DNA from: a virus
Length of the DNA stretch: 32,067 nucleotides
Virus record (IMG/VR): IMGVR_UViG_3300047457_000738
Location: 1 to 32,067 of that record
Reading direction: 5' to 3' (one strand)
Shown here: piece after piece, positions 7,118-17,688 of the stretch
How positions within the stretch are numbered: position 1 is the first letter of the stretch
Layout: the number at the start of each line of letters is the position of its first letter
Notes under the pieces: model-generated
Told to the model about the DNA's origin: nothing
Database searches by the model: none
The model's input: only the letters and a program-made list of their open reading frames with translations
Made by a program: the position numbers and the translations under genes

Positions 7118-10100
7118 ATGCCTCTTCAAAAACGCACTTTAAATCTACCATTCAGCCAGGGTGTTGATACAAAGACTGATCCTTGGCAGGTCCAACCTGG
7201 AAAGCTTTTAGAGCTTGAAAATGCTGTTTTTGAAAAACAAGGACTATTAAAAAAAAGAAATGGATTTCCTAAATTAAAGTCTTTGCCAGACAATGATTGC
7301 GATACTGTTACAACATTTAAAAATAATTTAATTTGTTTTGGCGAAAAGTTTTACAGTTTAGACACGGTTAGCAATGAATGGATTGATTACGGGTCATTAA
7401 AAAGTGTCAAATTTAATGCTTTTCCTATTGTTAGAAGAGCAACATCTCAAATCACACAAAATACTGTAGTTGCAAATGGTATAGCTTGTACGATTTGGTC
7501 TGATTCTAGTGGATCTAGTTATTATCAATTATCTAATGCTGAAAATGGACAAATTATTGTATCTCAAAAATCCATTGATTCTGGCGCTAAAAATCCAAAC
7601 ATTATAGTTACCTCTCACAGCTTTATTATTTTTTATACAAAAAATACAGGAACTAATGACTTACTAGCAATAAGAGTACCTTTTAATTATCCCTACAGTT
7701 CATCAAGTCCTGTCACTATTGCAAATACATTGTCTAGTTTAATTTCTCCATATGCTGTTATTTCATCTTCAACATTTCCACAGAATTGCTATGTTGCACA
7801 CATTAATGGATCAAATATAAATTTAGTTCAATTTGATGCATTGTTAAATCAAGTTTCAATTAGTGTTTATACGACTGGTATAACCATTAATTACATATCA
7901 TTGTATTCATATACTCCAACAAATGGTTCTAGCACTGGAGCACATTTAGCATTAGTTTATTTTTTAAATAATGGAACTACAGATACAATCAATTTTAGAT
8001 TATACGATGCAAATTTAAATTTTATTGCAGCTAACACTCCATACACTTCAATTGCTGGAGCTTTCACATATAATAATTTAAGTTTTTCTTTGTTAGGAAA
8101 CAGCGCAAAAATTATTTATACTACTCAATCTCCTTTGTATGGAGGCATTGGGAGTATATTAAGCAATTTAACTCAAATCCCTGTTATTAATAAAATTAGT
8201 CTAAATTGGGATAATTCTTTTACTTTTAGTAGTACAACTCAAATTTTAAAACAAAGTGTTGGGCTGGCTAGTAATTTATTTGTCTATAATGATAAAACTT
8301 ATTTTATTGCATCTTATGACATGTACAATCCGTCAGCATCATTAAGCGTTTCACAACAACCTACATTGTTTTTAATGGATGAAGACGGGAATGCAGTTGG
8401 TAAATTTTGTGCTCTAAATTCAGCTTGGAACATTTCCACAAAAACTTTGCCTAACGTATCTAAAATAAACGATCAGTTTTATTGTGGATATTTAATTAAA
8501 ACAGTCATATCTGGTTTTAGAACACAGCCAGATAGTTCAATCACCAGCTCTAATGTAGGCGGTTTTTACTCTGAGACTGGAATTAATTTAGCAATTTTTG
8601 ATTTTGCTCCAAAGTCATTAGATACTAGCGAAATTGGTAATAATCTTAATTTATCTGGTGGAATTGTTAAATGTTTTGACGGTGCTAATATAACCGAACA
8701 AAATTTTAATTTATTCCCTGAACAATGCGCTGTAATTACAAATTCGTTCGATGTTTCAATTAGTAATGCAAGCCCTGCGGTTGTAACGCTTGGTTTAGGC
8801 ATACCAAAATTTATTTCAGAAAATGATCCCATTAGATTTGAAGTTACTGGCTCATTACCATCACCTTTAGTAGTTGGGACAACGTATTATGTTAAAACAA
8901 TTTTAACCACATCTCCAACAATTACATTTACAATATCTTCAAGCCCTGGTGGATCAGCAATTAATACTACAACCATGGGTAGCGGTGTTTCGACTATTAT
9001 TGGTGTTGGAAATGTAACAACTGCAAATGCTCCTTATTTTTATCAAGCAATCTATAGTTATACTGATGCTCAAGGTAATGAAATAAAGAGTGGGACTTCT
9101 CCGTCATTTCCTATTGGCGGATTCACTCCAACTAAAAATAATTGTACGGTCTCAATTTTTGTTCCAAAAATTTGGATTACTGATAAAACTCAAAATAATT
9201 TACCTAAAATAGTTCCTTATCGTTGGTCAACCAATGAGCAAATATTCCATGATGTCATAGCTGATACTTCTTATGATCCGTTGATCAATGATTTAACCGT
9301 TTCTACATCATATGTTTTCAGCGTAGACAAAGCTTCAAATACATCAATCCTTGGAAACCCAACCATATATACAACTGGAGGAGTTTTAGACAATTGTTCT
9401 CCGCCTGCTGCTAGTGCAATTGCTCTATATAAAAACAGACTTTGGCTTGTAGATGCTGAAGATAAAAACCTTCTATGGTTTTCAAAACCAGTTTTAGAAG
9501 GTGTCCCGGTTGAGTTTTCTCAAACTCAAACAATTTATGTATCTCCATCATTAGTTGTAAATGATTCAGGAGCGACAATTACGGCACTGGCTGCCATGGA
9601 TGACAAACTTGTTATTTTCAAAAAAGAATCAATTTATTATTTAACTGGCATTGGTCCGGATATTACTGGGGCCAATAATGATTTTAACGATCCAACTTTT
9701 ATTACATCCACGATCGGTTGCATTAACACTAAGTCAATAGTGCTCATGCCTAATGGTTTGATGTTTGAATCAGACAAGGGCCGTTGGCTTTTAGCTCGTG
9801 ATTTATCAACTACATACATAGGTGCGCCGGTTGAAGCTTTTAATTCATTTAAAACTCTCAGCGCACTAACAATTCCAGGAACAAATCAAGTAAGATTCAC
9901 TTTAGATAACGGCATCACGCTCATGTATGACTACTATTTTGGTCAATGGGGCACATTTACTGGGATAAATAATATAGGAGCAACTATTTATAACGGGAAA
10001 CACACAATTATAAATAAAAACGGCGATGTCTATCAAGAAAGCTCTAGTAGCTATCAAGATGGGAATAAGCCAGTAAATATGAAAATCAAAACATCATGGA

Positions 10101-10498
10101 TAAATTTAGCAGGCCTTCAAGGTCTAGAGCGTGCATATTATGCATATTTAATTTCAAATTATGCATCACCACACAAATTATTAATCGATATTGCATTTGA
10201 TTATAATAATGGATCTCAACAAAGTGTAACTATTACACCAACAAATTATACTAACCCTTACGGTAATGATGCTCTTTATGGATCTACTAATCCTTATGGT
10301 GGTCCTGGAACTCTTGAACAATTCAGAATTTTTCTAAGCAAACAAAAATGTCAAAGTTTTCAAATGATTATTCAAGAGCAATTTGACGGATCATTAAATA
10401 CCATTCCAGGGGCAGGATTTACGCTTTCAGGTCTCAATTTAACCGTGGGAGTTAAGCTTGGACATCCAAAACTACCAGCCTCTCAATCAGTCAGTTAA
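7118..10498 (+). CDS. Large tail/stabilisation-like protein (P22 gp10-like N-terminus)
   Basis: The 1126-residue product begins LPFSQGVDTKTDPWQVQPGK and KLLELENAVFEKQGLLKKRNG. This is the signature of phage stabilisation / tail-hub proteins, in which beta-propeller-like sheets close the portal and bind tail spikes. Most of the chain is beta-rich and Asn/Ser/Thr-rich. Residues about 547-630 contain GTTYYVKTI and FTISSSPGGSAI, a small module that recurs in many phage structural proteins. Around residues 765-900 there is a conserved LYKNRLWLVDAEDKN and a glycine-rich region. It is more than twice the length of the classic P22 gp10, so several domains have been inserted or added. The next gene starts inside its 3' end. 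Confidence 0.65.
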   Translation: MPLQKRTLNLPFSQGVDTKTDPWQVQPGKLLELENAVFEKQGLLKKRNGFPKLKSLPDNDCDTVTTFKNNLICFGEKFYSLDTVSNEWIDYGSLKSVKFNAFPIVRRATSQITQNTVVANGIACTIWSDSSGSSYYQLSNAENGQIIVSQKSIDSGAKNPNIIVTSHSFIIFYTKNTGTNDLLAIRVPFNYPYSSSSPVTIANTLSSLISPYAVISSSTFPQNCYVAHINGSNINLVQFDALLNQVSISVYTTGITINYISLYSYTPTNGSSTGAHLALVYFLNNGTTDTINFRLYDANLNFIAANTPYTSIAGAFTYNNLSFSLLGNSAKIIYTTQSPLYGGIGSILSNLTQIPVINKISLNWDNSFTFSSTTQILKQSVGLASNLFVYNDKTYFIASYDMYNPSASLSVSQQPTLFLMDEDGNAVGKFCALNSAWNISTKTLPNVSKINDQFYCGYLIKTVISGFRTQPDSSITSSNVGGFYSETGINLAIFDFAPKSLDTSEIGNNLNLSGGIVKCFDGANITEQNFNLFPEQCAVITNSFDVSISNASPAVVTLGLGIPKFISENDPIRFEVTGSLPSPLVVGTTYYVKTILTTSPTITFTISSSPGGSAINTTTMGSGVSTIIGVGNVTTANAPYFYQAIYSYTDAQGNEIKSGTSPSFPIGGFTPTKNNCTVSIFVPKIWITDKTQNNLPKIVPYRWSTNEQIFHDVIADTSYDPLINDLTVSTSYVFSVDKASNTSILGNPTIYTTGGVLDNCSPPAASAIALYKNRLWLVDAEDKNLLWFSKPVLEGVPVEFSQTQTIYVSPSLVVNDSGATITALAAMDDKLVIFKKESIYYLTGIGPDITGANNDFNDPTFITSTIGCINTKSIVLMPNGLMFESDKGRWLLARDLSTTYIGAPVEAFNSFKTLSALTIPGTNQVRFTLDNGITLMYDYYFGQWGTFTGINNIGATIYNGKHTIINKNGDVYQESSSSYQDGNKPVNMKIKTSWINLAGLQGLERAYYAYLISNYASPHKLLIDIAFDYNNGSQQSVTITPTNYTNPYGNDALYGSTNPYGGPGTLEQFRIFLSKQKCQSFQMIIQEQFDGSLNTIPGAGFTLSGLNLTVGVKLGHPKLPASQSVS

Positions 10499-10892
10499 AT
10501 TCTCATGCCAAAAATTTGATTTTGATAAGCATACTGATTATTTGCTCGATTGGTTGGAAAAAAGAAAAATTCAAATTCCAAACTCAATAGAAGTGCCAAA
10601 GCTGGGTTATCTGATTCGCACTAAAGATTCTGGACCAGTCGTCATGGGATTTTTGAGAGTTTGTGAAGGAAACGTCGGGATGATTGATTCTTTGGTGTCA
10701 AATCCAGACATCGAACCAGCCATAAGAGATCGAGCCATGGATTTTTTAATTTTAAGACTCATGGCAGCAGCTAAACGCAAAAAGATTTACAGGGTTTTTG
10801 GATTTTCTCAGGACGAAAATACATTATTAAGAGCAAGCAGACTTGGATTTAACACACTTAGTCAAAGGCTTGTATCTATCACTTTATCGTGA
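10458..10892 (+). CDS. GNAT-like acetyltransferase-fold protein (TTG start)
   Basis: The 144-residue protein appears to be a divergent GNAT-fold protein: FDFDKHTDYLLDWLEKRKI, then GPVVMGFLRVCEGNVGMID (beta strands), a helix (RAMDFLILRLMAAAKRKK), then a strand and FSQDENTLLRASRLGF. The acetyl-CoA loop is not clearly of the R/Q-x-x-G-x-G/A type, so it may have lost activity. No ATG or GTG lies near the conserved start. The TTG at 10458 is supported by GGGAG six bases before it, inside the preceding gene (41-base overlap). Similar small GNAT-like genes often stand before internal virion protein genes in short-tailed phages. Confidence 0.6.
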   Translation: MDIQNYQPLNQSVKFSCQKFDFDKHTDYLLDWLEKRKIQIPNSIEVPKLGYLIRTKDSGPVVMGFLRVCEGNVGMIDSLVSNPDIEPAIRDRAMDFLILRLMAAAKRKKIYRVFGFSQDENTLLRASRLGFNTLSQRLVSITLS

Positions 10893-10898
10893 GGACAT

Positions 10899-11966
10899 AT
10901 GGGATTTTTAGGGCAATTATTCGGTGGTGCTGGTTTATCTTATCAACCTTCAGGAGCCACGCCTCAACAGGTTAATCTTGCTATGCAAGCAAGCCAAAAT
11001 GCAATTGGACAGCAACAAAACTTTATCAATGCATTGCAGGCTGCTGGAGGAGCTGCTCCACAGCTCCAAGGACAACTTGCACAGCAATTAGCTGCTCAAG
11101 CAAGAGGCGAGGGCCCAAATGTCGCTCAAGCACAGCTAGCGGAAGCCACAGCAGCAAATGCAGCACGCCAAGCGGCTCTCATGGCATCTCAACGAGGTGC
11201 TGGGGCTAACGTAGGATCAATTGCTCGTTTAGCATCGCAAGCAGGACAACAAGCTCAGCAAACAGCAATAGGACAAGCTGCAACCTTGCGCGCTCAACAA
11301 CAATTAGCTGCACAACAAGCACTAGGACAATTAACAGGACAAACTATAAGTCAGCAACAAGCTGCTCTACAACAATATGGGGGGTTGACCGCAGAACAAC
11401 AACGTCAATTGATGGCGTCCCAAGCTGAACAAAATAGGATTCAAGCACAACTTGCAATTGAGAAATCTAGAGCACAGCAAGCTGCAATTGGTGGTGTTAT
11501 GAATGTTGCTGGTCAAGCAGCTTTGATGGCAATGGCACCACAATCAGCAGCTGCATCAGTAGCATCGCAAACACAAATGTCTCCATCACAAAGTGCTTTT
11601 AATCAAGGACCAGTAAGTTACAGCCTAGAGCCTGGGAGCAGGCCTGACCAAGCCGTTTTAACTACGACATCTAACTATGCAAATGGTGGTATGGTCCAAG
11701 AACCTATCCTTCCTCCAATGCGATTTGGATCTACAAATACAGGATCTATTTTAGGTGATTATGTTCATACCGGTTATTTCGCTGATGGTGGACTAGTTCC
11801 AGGAAAAGCTCAATTTGGTGGAGATGACGGAGAGAATGACACTGTTCATGCCATGCTTTCCCCTGGGGAAATTGTTATTCCTAGGTCAATTGTGAATGGA
11901 CCTAATGCAGCAGAAAAAAGTAAAAAATTTGTTCAAGCAATCCTCGCAAAAAAGAGGCTGTCATGA
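10899..11966 (+). CDS. Ala/Gln-rich internal virion or tail protein
   Basis: The first 230 or so residues of this 355-residue product are a long Ala/Gln-rich helical region (repeats such as QQQAALQQYGG and AAQQALGQLTGQ) likely to form coiled coil. The C-terminal part carries motifs common in phage internal and tail proteins: ANGGMVQEP, then YFADGGLVPG, then DTVHAMLSPGEIVIPRSIV. Its place directly before the transglycosylase gene fits the three-protein ejection set of P22- and T7-like phages. The stop overlaps the next ATG as ATGA (11963-11966). Confidence 0.65.
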   Translation: MGFLGQLFGGAGLSYQPSGATPQQVNLAMQASQNAIGQQQNFINALQAAGGAAPQLQGQLAQQLAAQARGEGPNVAQAQLAEATAANAARQAALMASQRGAGANVGSIARLASQAGQQAQQTAIGQAATLRAQQQLAAQQALGQLTGQTISQQQAALQQYGGLTAEQQRQLMASQAEQNRIQAQLAIEKSRAQQAAIGGVMNVAGQAALMAMAPQSAAASVASQTQMSPSQSAFNQGPVSYSLEPGSRPDQAVLTTTSNYANGGMVQEPILPPMRFGSTNTGSILGDYVHTGYFADGGLVPGKAQFGGDDGENDTVHAMLSPGEIVIPRSIVNGPNAAEKSKKFVQAILAKKRLS

Positions 11967-14506
11967 AATTCGATGTTACAAAATTTAAGAAAATCAAATC
12001 AGACGAAAAACAATCTGTTTTAGAACATCCAGATGGCCATACAATTGTAATTGAGCATGACAAATTAAGGCCTGAGATTAAAAAAGTATTAGATAAAATT
12101 CCTTTACAGCATTTTGCTGAAGGCGGAATGGTTCAAGAAACAAGAGATCCTGCTGCATTAAAATTTACCGAAAAAAAAGGGTTTACAGATATTCCAGAGG
12201 AAAATCTTAAAAACCAAGCGGAACAGATTGCTAAACCGCATCAATATGACAAATATTTTAAAGAAGCTGCTGCAATTGCTGGAATTGACCCTTTTGTTTT
12301 AAAATCATTGGCAATTAATGAAAGTGGTCTTATCCCTGGATATGAAAAAAAGAGTAGATCACGAGGCGTGGGAAGACCTCCTGCTCAAGGTTTAATGCAA
12401 TTAACTTCTGGTGCTTTAAAAGATGCAGAAAATGAAGGGTACAAAGTTAAAAATGTTTTTGATCCTAAAGAAAACATTTTAGGATCGGGGTATTATTTAA
12501 AAGCTATTAAAAAACAATTGCAATCAAATGCTCCAGATTTATATAGGGAAGGTGTTCCAACAGATGATGTAATTGGAGCATATCATATGGGAGCTAAAGA
12601 TTGGATTAATGCTACATACAAAGGTAAAAAAATTACTCCAGAAAGACAATTTGAATACACTCAGCATATGCCTAAAGCTATGGGGGCTTATTATTACGGC
12701 ATGGCTAATAAAATGTTTAATAAGCCTTTTGGAGAAGATTTGAATAGATCCCCAAATGATCTTCCAGCTGGACCAGGAATTAATGCTCAGGTTCCATTTA
12801 GTCCAGAGTATTCAAAACAATTACAGCAAGAAAAACTGCAAAAAGAAATAATTCCACCATTTACTCCTGAATATTCTCAACAAATTAAAGGTCAAACTTA
12901 TCCAGCACAAGAACCTATTCAAGTCAAACAACCAGAAAGAGGTTTTGGTGATTTATACAAAGAATCGCTTAAATCTACTTTTGTTGAACCAATCAAAGAA
13001 ATGATGATTCCTGGTTATTCAGAGCAAAAAACCAGAGAAACTATTGTCCCTTTTACACGTGAATATTCTAGAGTTCTAAAAGAACAACAACAAGAGCAAC
13101 AACCTGAGTCTTCTTTTTCTGCTATTCAACCTGGAATCACACAACCAGAAGCTCAAGTTGAAATTCCACAATTTCAACAAACTTTAACACCAACTCAACT
13201 ACCAACACAGCCAGGAAAATTATCATATGAGCAAGAAATGGCTAAAGCTCATGGAGCAAAGCCAGAGCAAATTCCTGGCATAGGTCAAGCTCAAAGAGAA
13301 GTTTATGACCCAATGGGTTATAAATGGTTGCAAGAACAATTAGCTACTGGTTACGGATTACAGCGTGAAGCTATCCAAAATCAGATGAAAGTTTATACTG
13401 ACACAGCTTCTGAAATTAACAAAAGAATCAAAGAACAAAACGACGAATATCAAGCTCTTTTAACTAGAAAAAATGATTATTTAAACGCTTATCAAAAAGA
13501 AAGTAAAAAAGCATTAGACATGCTTTCTCAACAATCGATCGATCCCAATCGATGGATTCATTCAAATGTTTCAACTGTTCCACAGAAAATTGTAACAGCT
13601 ATAGGACTTTTAATATCAGGTGTTGGAGCTGGACTTACTGGTCAGGAGAACATGGCATCAAAATGGATCAATGATCAAATTACTCGAGACATTGAAGCAC
13701 AACAAAAAACATTTGATCAAGGTAATAATATTCTTCGGGCTTATACTGATTATTTTAAGAACATCAATGATGGCTTAGATATGACAACTGCTGTCATGAA
13801 AAGCTATTATGCAAATCTAATTCAACAAGAGTTGAATAAACAACAAGGAGCTTTAAAGTCTAATGAAGCTTTAGGTTTAATTGCACAATTGAATAATGAT
13901 GCAGCAATTAAATTCCAGGAACTTGCTCAAAGAGCTGCTATGCAAGATTATTTCTTGAAAACCATGCAACAAGGCGCAGGAGGTAAGCCAGAAGCTCAAA
14001 TTAGAGCATATCAAATGATTGGAATGATTACTCCTGAACAAAGTCAAAGAATGTATAAAGACGTTCAAGAATATACTTCTAATCTTTCAAGAATTGGACA
14101 ACTTGAAAAAGCATATAATGAATTGATGGATTTATCTTATTTAGGATCTAAAGCTACTGCTCCAATTCAAACTAAAAATAAAATATCTGCATTAAAAGCA
14201 GAAATTTTAGGACCTTTATCTCGAGCGTTGGCAGGGAAATTTAGTGAGTTTGAAGTTACTAATTTAGAAGGAATGCTTCCTTTATTAACTGACAATGCAA
14301 AAACATTAGAGGATAAATCTAAGCTTTTCAGATCAACAATTGCTAGTGTTCTAAATCTTCCTGGATTTGTTCCAAATTACCCTGAATTGAGCGCATATGG
14401 GGTTAATTTGCCTAAATATGTTCCACAACCAATTGTTAGAAAAAAACCCACAGGATATCAAAAAACTGAACAAGAACTCCCTTCAGGTTTTGAAAAGGCA
14501 AGATAA
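11963..14506 (+). CDS. Internal virion protein with lytic transglycosylase (SLT) domain
   Basis: The 847-residue protein has a SLT-type lysozyme domain at about residues 93-210: AAAIAGIDPFVLKSLAINESG with the likely catalytic Glu at 120, then QGLMQLTSG at 142-150, then a conserved helix with GSGYYLKAI and GAYHMGAKDW. It would cut peptidoglycan during DNA entry. Residues 51-59 (FAEGGMVQE) match a motif in the preceding protein. The linker (270-375) carries three copies of a PF[S/T]xEYS element at about 278, 299 and 363. The C-terminal half is Gln-rich and helical with a Gly-rich hydrophobic patch (AIGLLISGVGAGLTG). It is one of the proteins likely to be ejected into the host envelope. Confidence 0.8.
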   Translation: MKFDVTKFKKIKSDEKQSVLEHPDGHTIVIEHDKLRPEIKKVLDKIPLQHFAEGGMVQETRDPAALKFTEKKGFTDIPEENLKNQAEQIAKPHQYDKYFKEAAAIAGIDPFVLKSLAINESGLIPGYEKKSRSRGVGRPPAQGLMQLTSGALKDAENEGYKVKNVFDPKENILGSGYYLKAIKKQLQSNAPDLYREGVPTDDVIGAYHMGAKDWINATYKGKKITPERQFEYTQHMPKAMGAYYYGMANKMFNKPFGEDLNRSPNDLPAGPGINAQVPFSPEYSKQLQQEKLQKEIIPPFTPEYSQQIKGQTYPAQEPIQVKQPERGFGDLYKESLKSTFVEPIKEMMIPGYSEQKTRETIVPFTREYSRVLKEQQQEQQPESSFSAIQPGITQPEAQVEIPQFQQTLTPTQLPTQPGKLSYEQEMAKAHGAKPEQIPGIGQAQREVYDPMGYKWLQEQLATGYGLQREAIQNQMKVYTDTASEINKRIKEQNDEYQALLTRKNDYLNAYQKESKKALDMLSQQSIDPNRWIHSNVSTVPQKIVTAIGLLISGVGAGLTGQENMASKWINDQITRDIEAQQKTFDQGNNILRAYTDYFKNINDGLDMTTAVMKSYYANLIQQELNKQQGALKSNEALGLIAQLNNDAAIKFQELAQRAAMQDYFLKTMQQGAGGKPEAQIRAYQMIGMITPEQSQRMYKDVQEYTSNLSRIGQLEKAYNELMDLSYLGSKATAPIQTKNKISALKAEILGPLSRALAGKFSEFEVTNLEGMLPLLTDNAKTLEDKSKLFRSTIASVLNLPGFVPNYPELSAYGVNLPKYVPQPIVRKKPTGYQKTEQELPSGFEKAR

Positions 14507-14508
14507 CT

Positions 14509-17500
14509 ATGGCTCAAAGTTTAATTTTTGATACCGAAACAAATACATATCAAGCCATACCTGCGGACATTGCACCTCAGATATTTTCTAATCCTAGATA
14601 CCATGTGCCACTCAATGATCCTGATGGGCAATTAGTTACATTGCCTTATTTTGATGCACAAAACTATCTATCCAAAGATGTTGGATATTCTCAACCAACG
14701 CAAACTCAGCTCTATTCATTGCTTCAATCAAGCATTTACAATACCCCAGAAGAAAGAATAAAAGGGTTTGCTGAAAACTTGACTAAAGGAGCAATCCCTT
14801 TCGGTGTAGGGACTAAAGCTCTAATTGAGTTAGGTGATAAACCGGAAAACATTCGCAAACGTGAAATGTTCCAACCTGGCTGGATTAAATTTGCTGGCGA
14901 GACTGCTGGTCTAATTGGATCAGAATTTATCCCAGGTGGCCAAGCACGTGTCATGGAAAAAGCAGGCCTTGGTGCTTTAAAGCTTTTTGGACTTGGAGCA
15001 AAAGAAGGTGAAGTATTGTCTCTTGCTCAAAGGATCAATCGTGGAGCATTAAAAGAGGCTATGGAATTTGGAATCCTTGGAACTGGCGATGCTTTGAGCC
15101 ACATGATGATTCAAGATCCAAAATCGACATCAGAAAATGTCATGGCATACCTTGGAGATGAAATATTAACATCCGCGATGATCGGTGGATTGTTTGGTGC
15201 GGCAAAACCTATTATTGCAGCTCCTTTTAAATTAGCAAAAGATGTCGCTTTAGAAAAAACATTAAAAAGAATTCAGGATGATTCAAATCCTGATAAAATG
15301 AGCAATGAAATAGAACTTGCTCCAATACTTAAGAAGTTTCTTAGTGTTGTTGGTGGTCCTAGTGTTGAAACTCAAGAAAAATTATTGCGTTACAACGATA
15401 TAATTAACGCAGAAAATGCAGAAGAATTTCAAGATGTTTACCAATGGCTTTTTGAACATCGATCAAAATTAGATGAAGATGTTCTAAATAAAAAAATTAC
15501 AGTCAATGAATACAATGAAAAGTTAAAAGACCTTAAAAAAGATTTAAAGAAAGAAATTTATAGTCAAATTAAAGACAAGCAAGAAGCTTTTTACAAATGG
15601 GAATCTATTTATTCTCAAGTTAAAAATGAATCTATTAAAAATATTAAAACTAATGCAGTCTCACAAGATAAACCTATATTTGAAGCTATTCAAGAAATAG
15701 GACAAAAAGCATTTAAATCCGCACAAGAAGCGATGGATGTACTTGTTCAAGCAGATGAAAAAGTTAATTTAGAAAATCTTGTTGAAAGATTTACAAAAGA
15801 GATAGAACTTAGAAGGTCACAAGAAAGTACACTGTCTCATAATATTGCAGATTATTTAACTAATCACGTCAATAGAATTTTAGAGGGACCTCTAGAAGTA
15901 CCAGCTGAACGAGCAAAAAGAATTTTGCAAGGTATTGGACAAGAAGGATTTACAAAAGGTGTAAGAAATCCTGTAGAAAGTGAATTATCTAGCTTTTACA
16001 AAGGGACATACACTTTTTTTAGCGATTACTTAAAAGATACATTCAAAGAATATGCAGAAAAAATAAAACCTTCTGCTGATTTAATGAAAATCTTAGAACA
16101 ACTAAAAGACTTTGGTTACAAAGACGAACAATCTATCAGAAATAAAATTGGAACATTAATTTCAAAAGATGGATTAAACGCCCCACCACAAATAGAATTA
16201 TTGAAGAAAGTAGAATCTAATAGCAAAGAAAAGTTTATAGAACCCATCGAAGCTTACGTAAATTTAACGAAAAATAAAGATTTTACAGGAACGCATGAAT
16301 ATCAAGCGTGGATGAACGAAGGAATATCTGCTGCTAGATTTGAAGATCTAAAAACAAAATTAGATTTAGAAAAATTATTAAAAAATACTGAAGATGTAGA
16401 AACATGGAAAAAATCTATTGATGAATTAGGATTAGATATTGAAGTAAAAGATTATTTAAATGAACTAATCAAAAGAACTCAATATTTTGAAATTGATCAG
16501 GTTGCTAAAAAAGCAAATGCAGAATTAGCGGATTCTTTAGCAAAAATAGAAGAAATAAAAGGGTTAACTCGTGAAAATGTTCAACCTTTCTTGCAACGAG
16601 CAATGAAAGGAAAAGACATTAAAACAATGCAAATCTTGGAAAAATTACCCAAGATGAATGAAAAAGACCTAAAAACTATTCTTCAAGCTATCCATGTTAG
16701 GCAACAGTTTGAAAAAGGTTTCATGAACGGCAGTCGAATGACTCTAGGCTGGAAAACTCTAATCACAGCACTTCTAGGTGCAAAATACGGTTGGTTAGGT
16801 GTTTTATTGGGATGGACTGCTGATAAATATGCCCCTGCTGTGACTAAAAACATTTTAGATGGTTACGTTAAAATGTTTGGTGATTTGACCACCGAAGCTG
16901 GGGCAAAAGATGCCAATGCTCTTAGAATCATGATGTATAAATTTCTAAGTGGAGGTGCACCAGTTAATCCAGCTGCTTTTAAAGGCGGATTAAAATACTT
17001 GGAAGCAGCTTCAAAAGCACAAGTTAAAATCAGAAAACAAGTTACAGATGCATTTGATCCAACGATAAAAGTTGCTGCTATTGATTACGCTCGTGAAAAA
17101 GAAAAAAGAGAAACTTTTGAAAAGAAAGTAGCAAACATTGATTTTTCAAAAGCAATCGAAGCAGACAATCAAGTTGCCTATTATATGCCTGATCACGGTG
17201 CTAGTATTGTTTCAACAATTGCTGGAATAGGACAATATTTAAGACAAAATTACCCTCAAGGACCATTGATTGCAGGTAAAAGACAGATCTCTTTTGCGGA
17301 TCAATCTAAATATAATAGAACCGTAGATATTGCTCGTAATCCTTTGATCATTATTGATCATTTCAAACAGGGTAATCTTTTGCCTAAAGACGTTATAGAC
17401 ATTAACGCAATGTACCCAAATCTGTTTAAACAAATTCAAAAGAACTTTTTAGATCAAATGATTGATTTGAAACTTAAAAATAAGGATTTAACCCAATCGC

Positions 17501-17688
17501 AAAAGCTTGGATTGAGCATAATTTTAGATTCTCCTATTGATCCAAATCTAAAACCTCAAAATATATTATCCATGCAATCAAGATTCCAGCAACCACAGAT
17601 GCAAAATGGATCTATTGGAGCGTTGAAATCGTTAAAAAAATTACCAGGGCTTGAACAAACACAGGGTCAACGCGCTGAGGCTCAATAA
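14509..17688 (+). CDS. Large internal virion / ejection protein
   Basis: This 1059-residue protein begins two bases after the transglycosylase stop. It is largely alpha-helical with long charged Lys/Glu-rich coiled regions (about 250-720). Hydrophobic Gly/Ala-rich patches occur at about 195-240 (TSAMIGGLFGAAKPIIAAPF) and 745-775 (LITALLGAKYGWLGVLLGW), which could insert in or cross the host inner membrane. Size, composition and position match the largest ejected core protein of T7- and P22-like phages, which helps form the channel for DNA entry. I recognise no enzyme motif. The stop codon overlaps the first base of the second copy of the 21-bp intergenic motif. Confidence 0.65.
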   Translation: MAQSLIFDTETNTYQAIPADIAPQIFSNPRYHVPLNDPDGQLVTLPYFDAQNYLSKDVGYSQPTQTQLYSLLQSSIYNTPEERIKGFAENLTKGAIPFGVGTKALIELGDKPENIRKREMFQPGWIKFAGETAGLIGSEFIPGGQARVMEKAGLGALKLFGLGAKEGEVLSLAQRINRGALKEAMEFGILGTGDALSHMMIQDPKSTSENVMAYLGDEILTSAMIGGLFGAAKPIIAAPFKLAKDVALEKTLKRIQDDSNPDKMSNEIELAPILKKFLSVVGGPSVETQEKLLRYNDIINAENAEEFQDVYQWLFEHRSKLDEDVLNKKITVNEYNEKLKDLKKDLKKEIYSQIKDKQEAFYKWESIYSQVKNESIKNIKTNAVSQDKPIFEAIQEIGQKAFKSAQEAMDVLVQADEKVNLENLVERFTKEIELRRSQESTLSHNIADYLTNHVNRILEGPLEVPAERAKRILQGIGQEGFTKGVRNPVESELSSFYKGTYTFFSDYLKDTFKEYAEKIKPSADLMKILEQLKDFGYKDEQSIRNKIGTLISKDGLNAPPQIELLKKVESNSKEKFIEPIEAYVNLTKNKDFTGTHEYQAWMNEGISAARFEDLKTKLDLEKLLKNTEDVETWKKSIDELGLDIEVKDYLNELIKRTQYFEIDQVAKKANAELADSLAKIEEIKGLTRENVQPFLQRAMKGKDIKTMQILEKLPKMNEKDLKTILQAIHVRQQFEKGFMNGSRMTLGWKTLITALLGAKYGWLGVLLGWTADKYAPAVTKNILDGYVKMFGDLTTEAGAKDANALRIMMYKFLSGGAPVNPAAFKGGLKYLEAASKAQVKIRKQVTDAFDPTIKVAAIDYAREKEKRETFEKKVANIDFSKAIEADNQVAYYMPDHGASIVSTIAGIGQYLRQNYPQGPLIAGKRQISFADQSKYNRTVDIARNPLIIIDHFKQGNLLPKDVIDINAMYPNLFKQIQKNFLDQMIDLKLKNKDLTQSQKLGLSIILDSPIDPNLKPQNILSMQSRFQQPQMQNGSIGALKSLKKLPGLEQTQGQRAEAQ

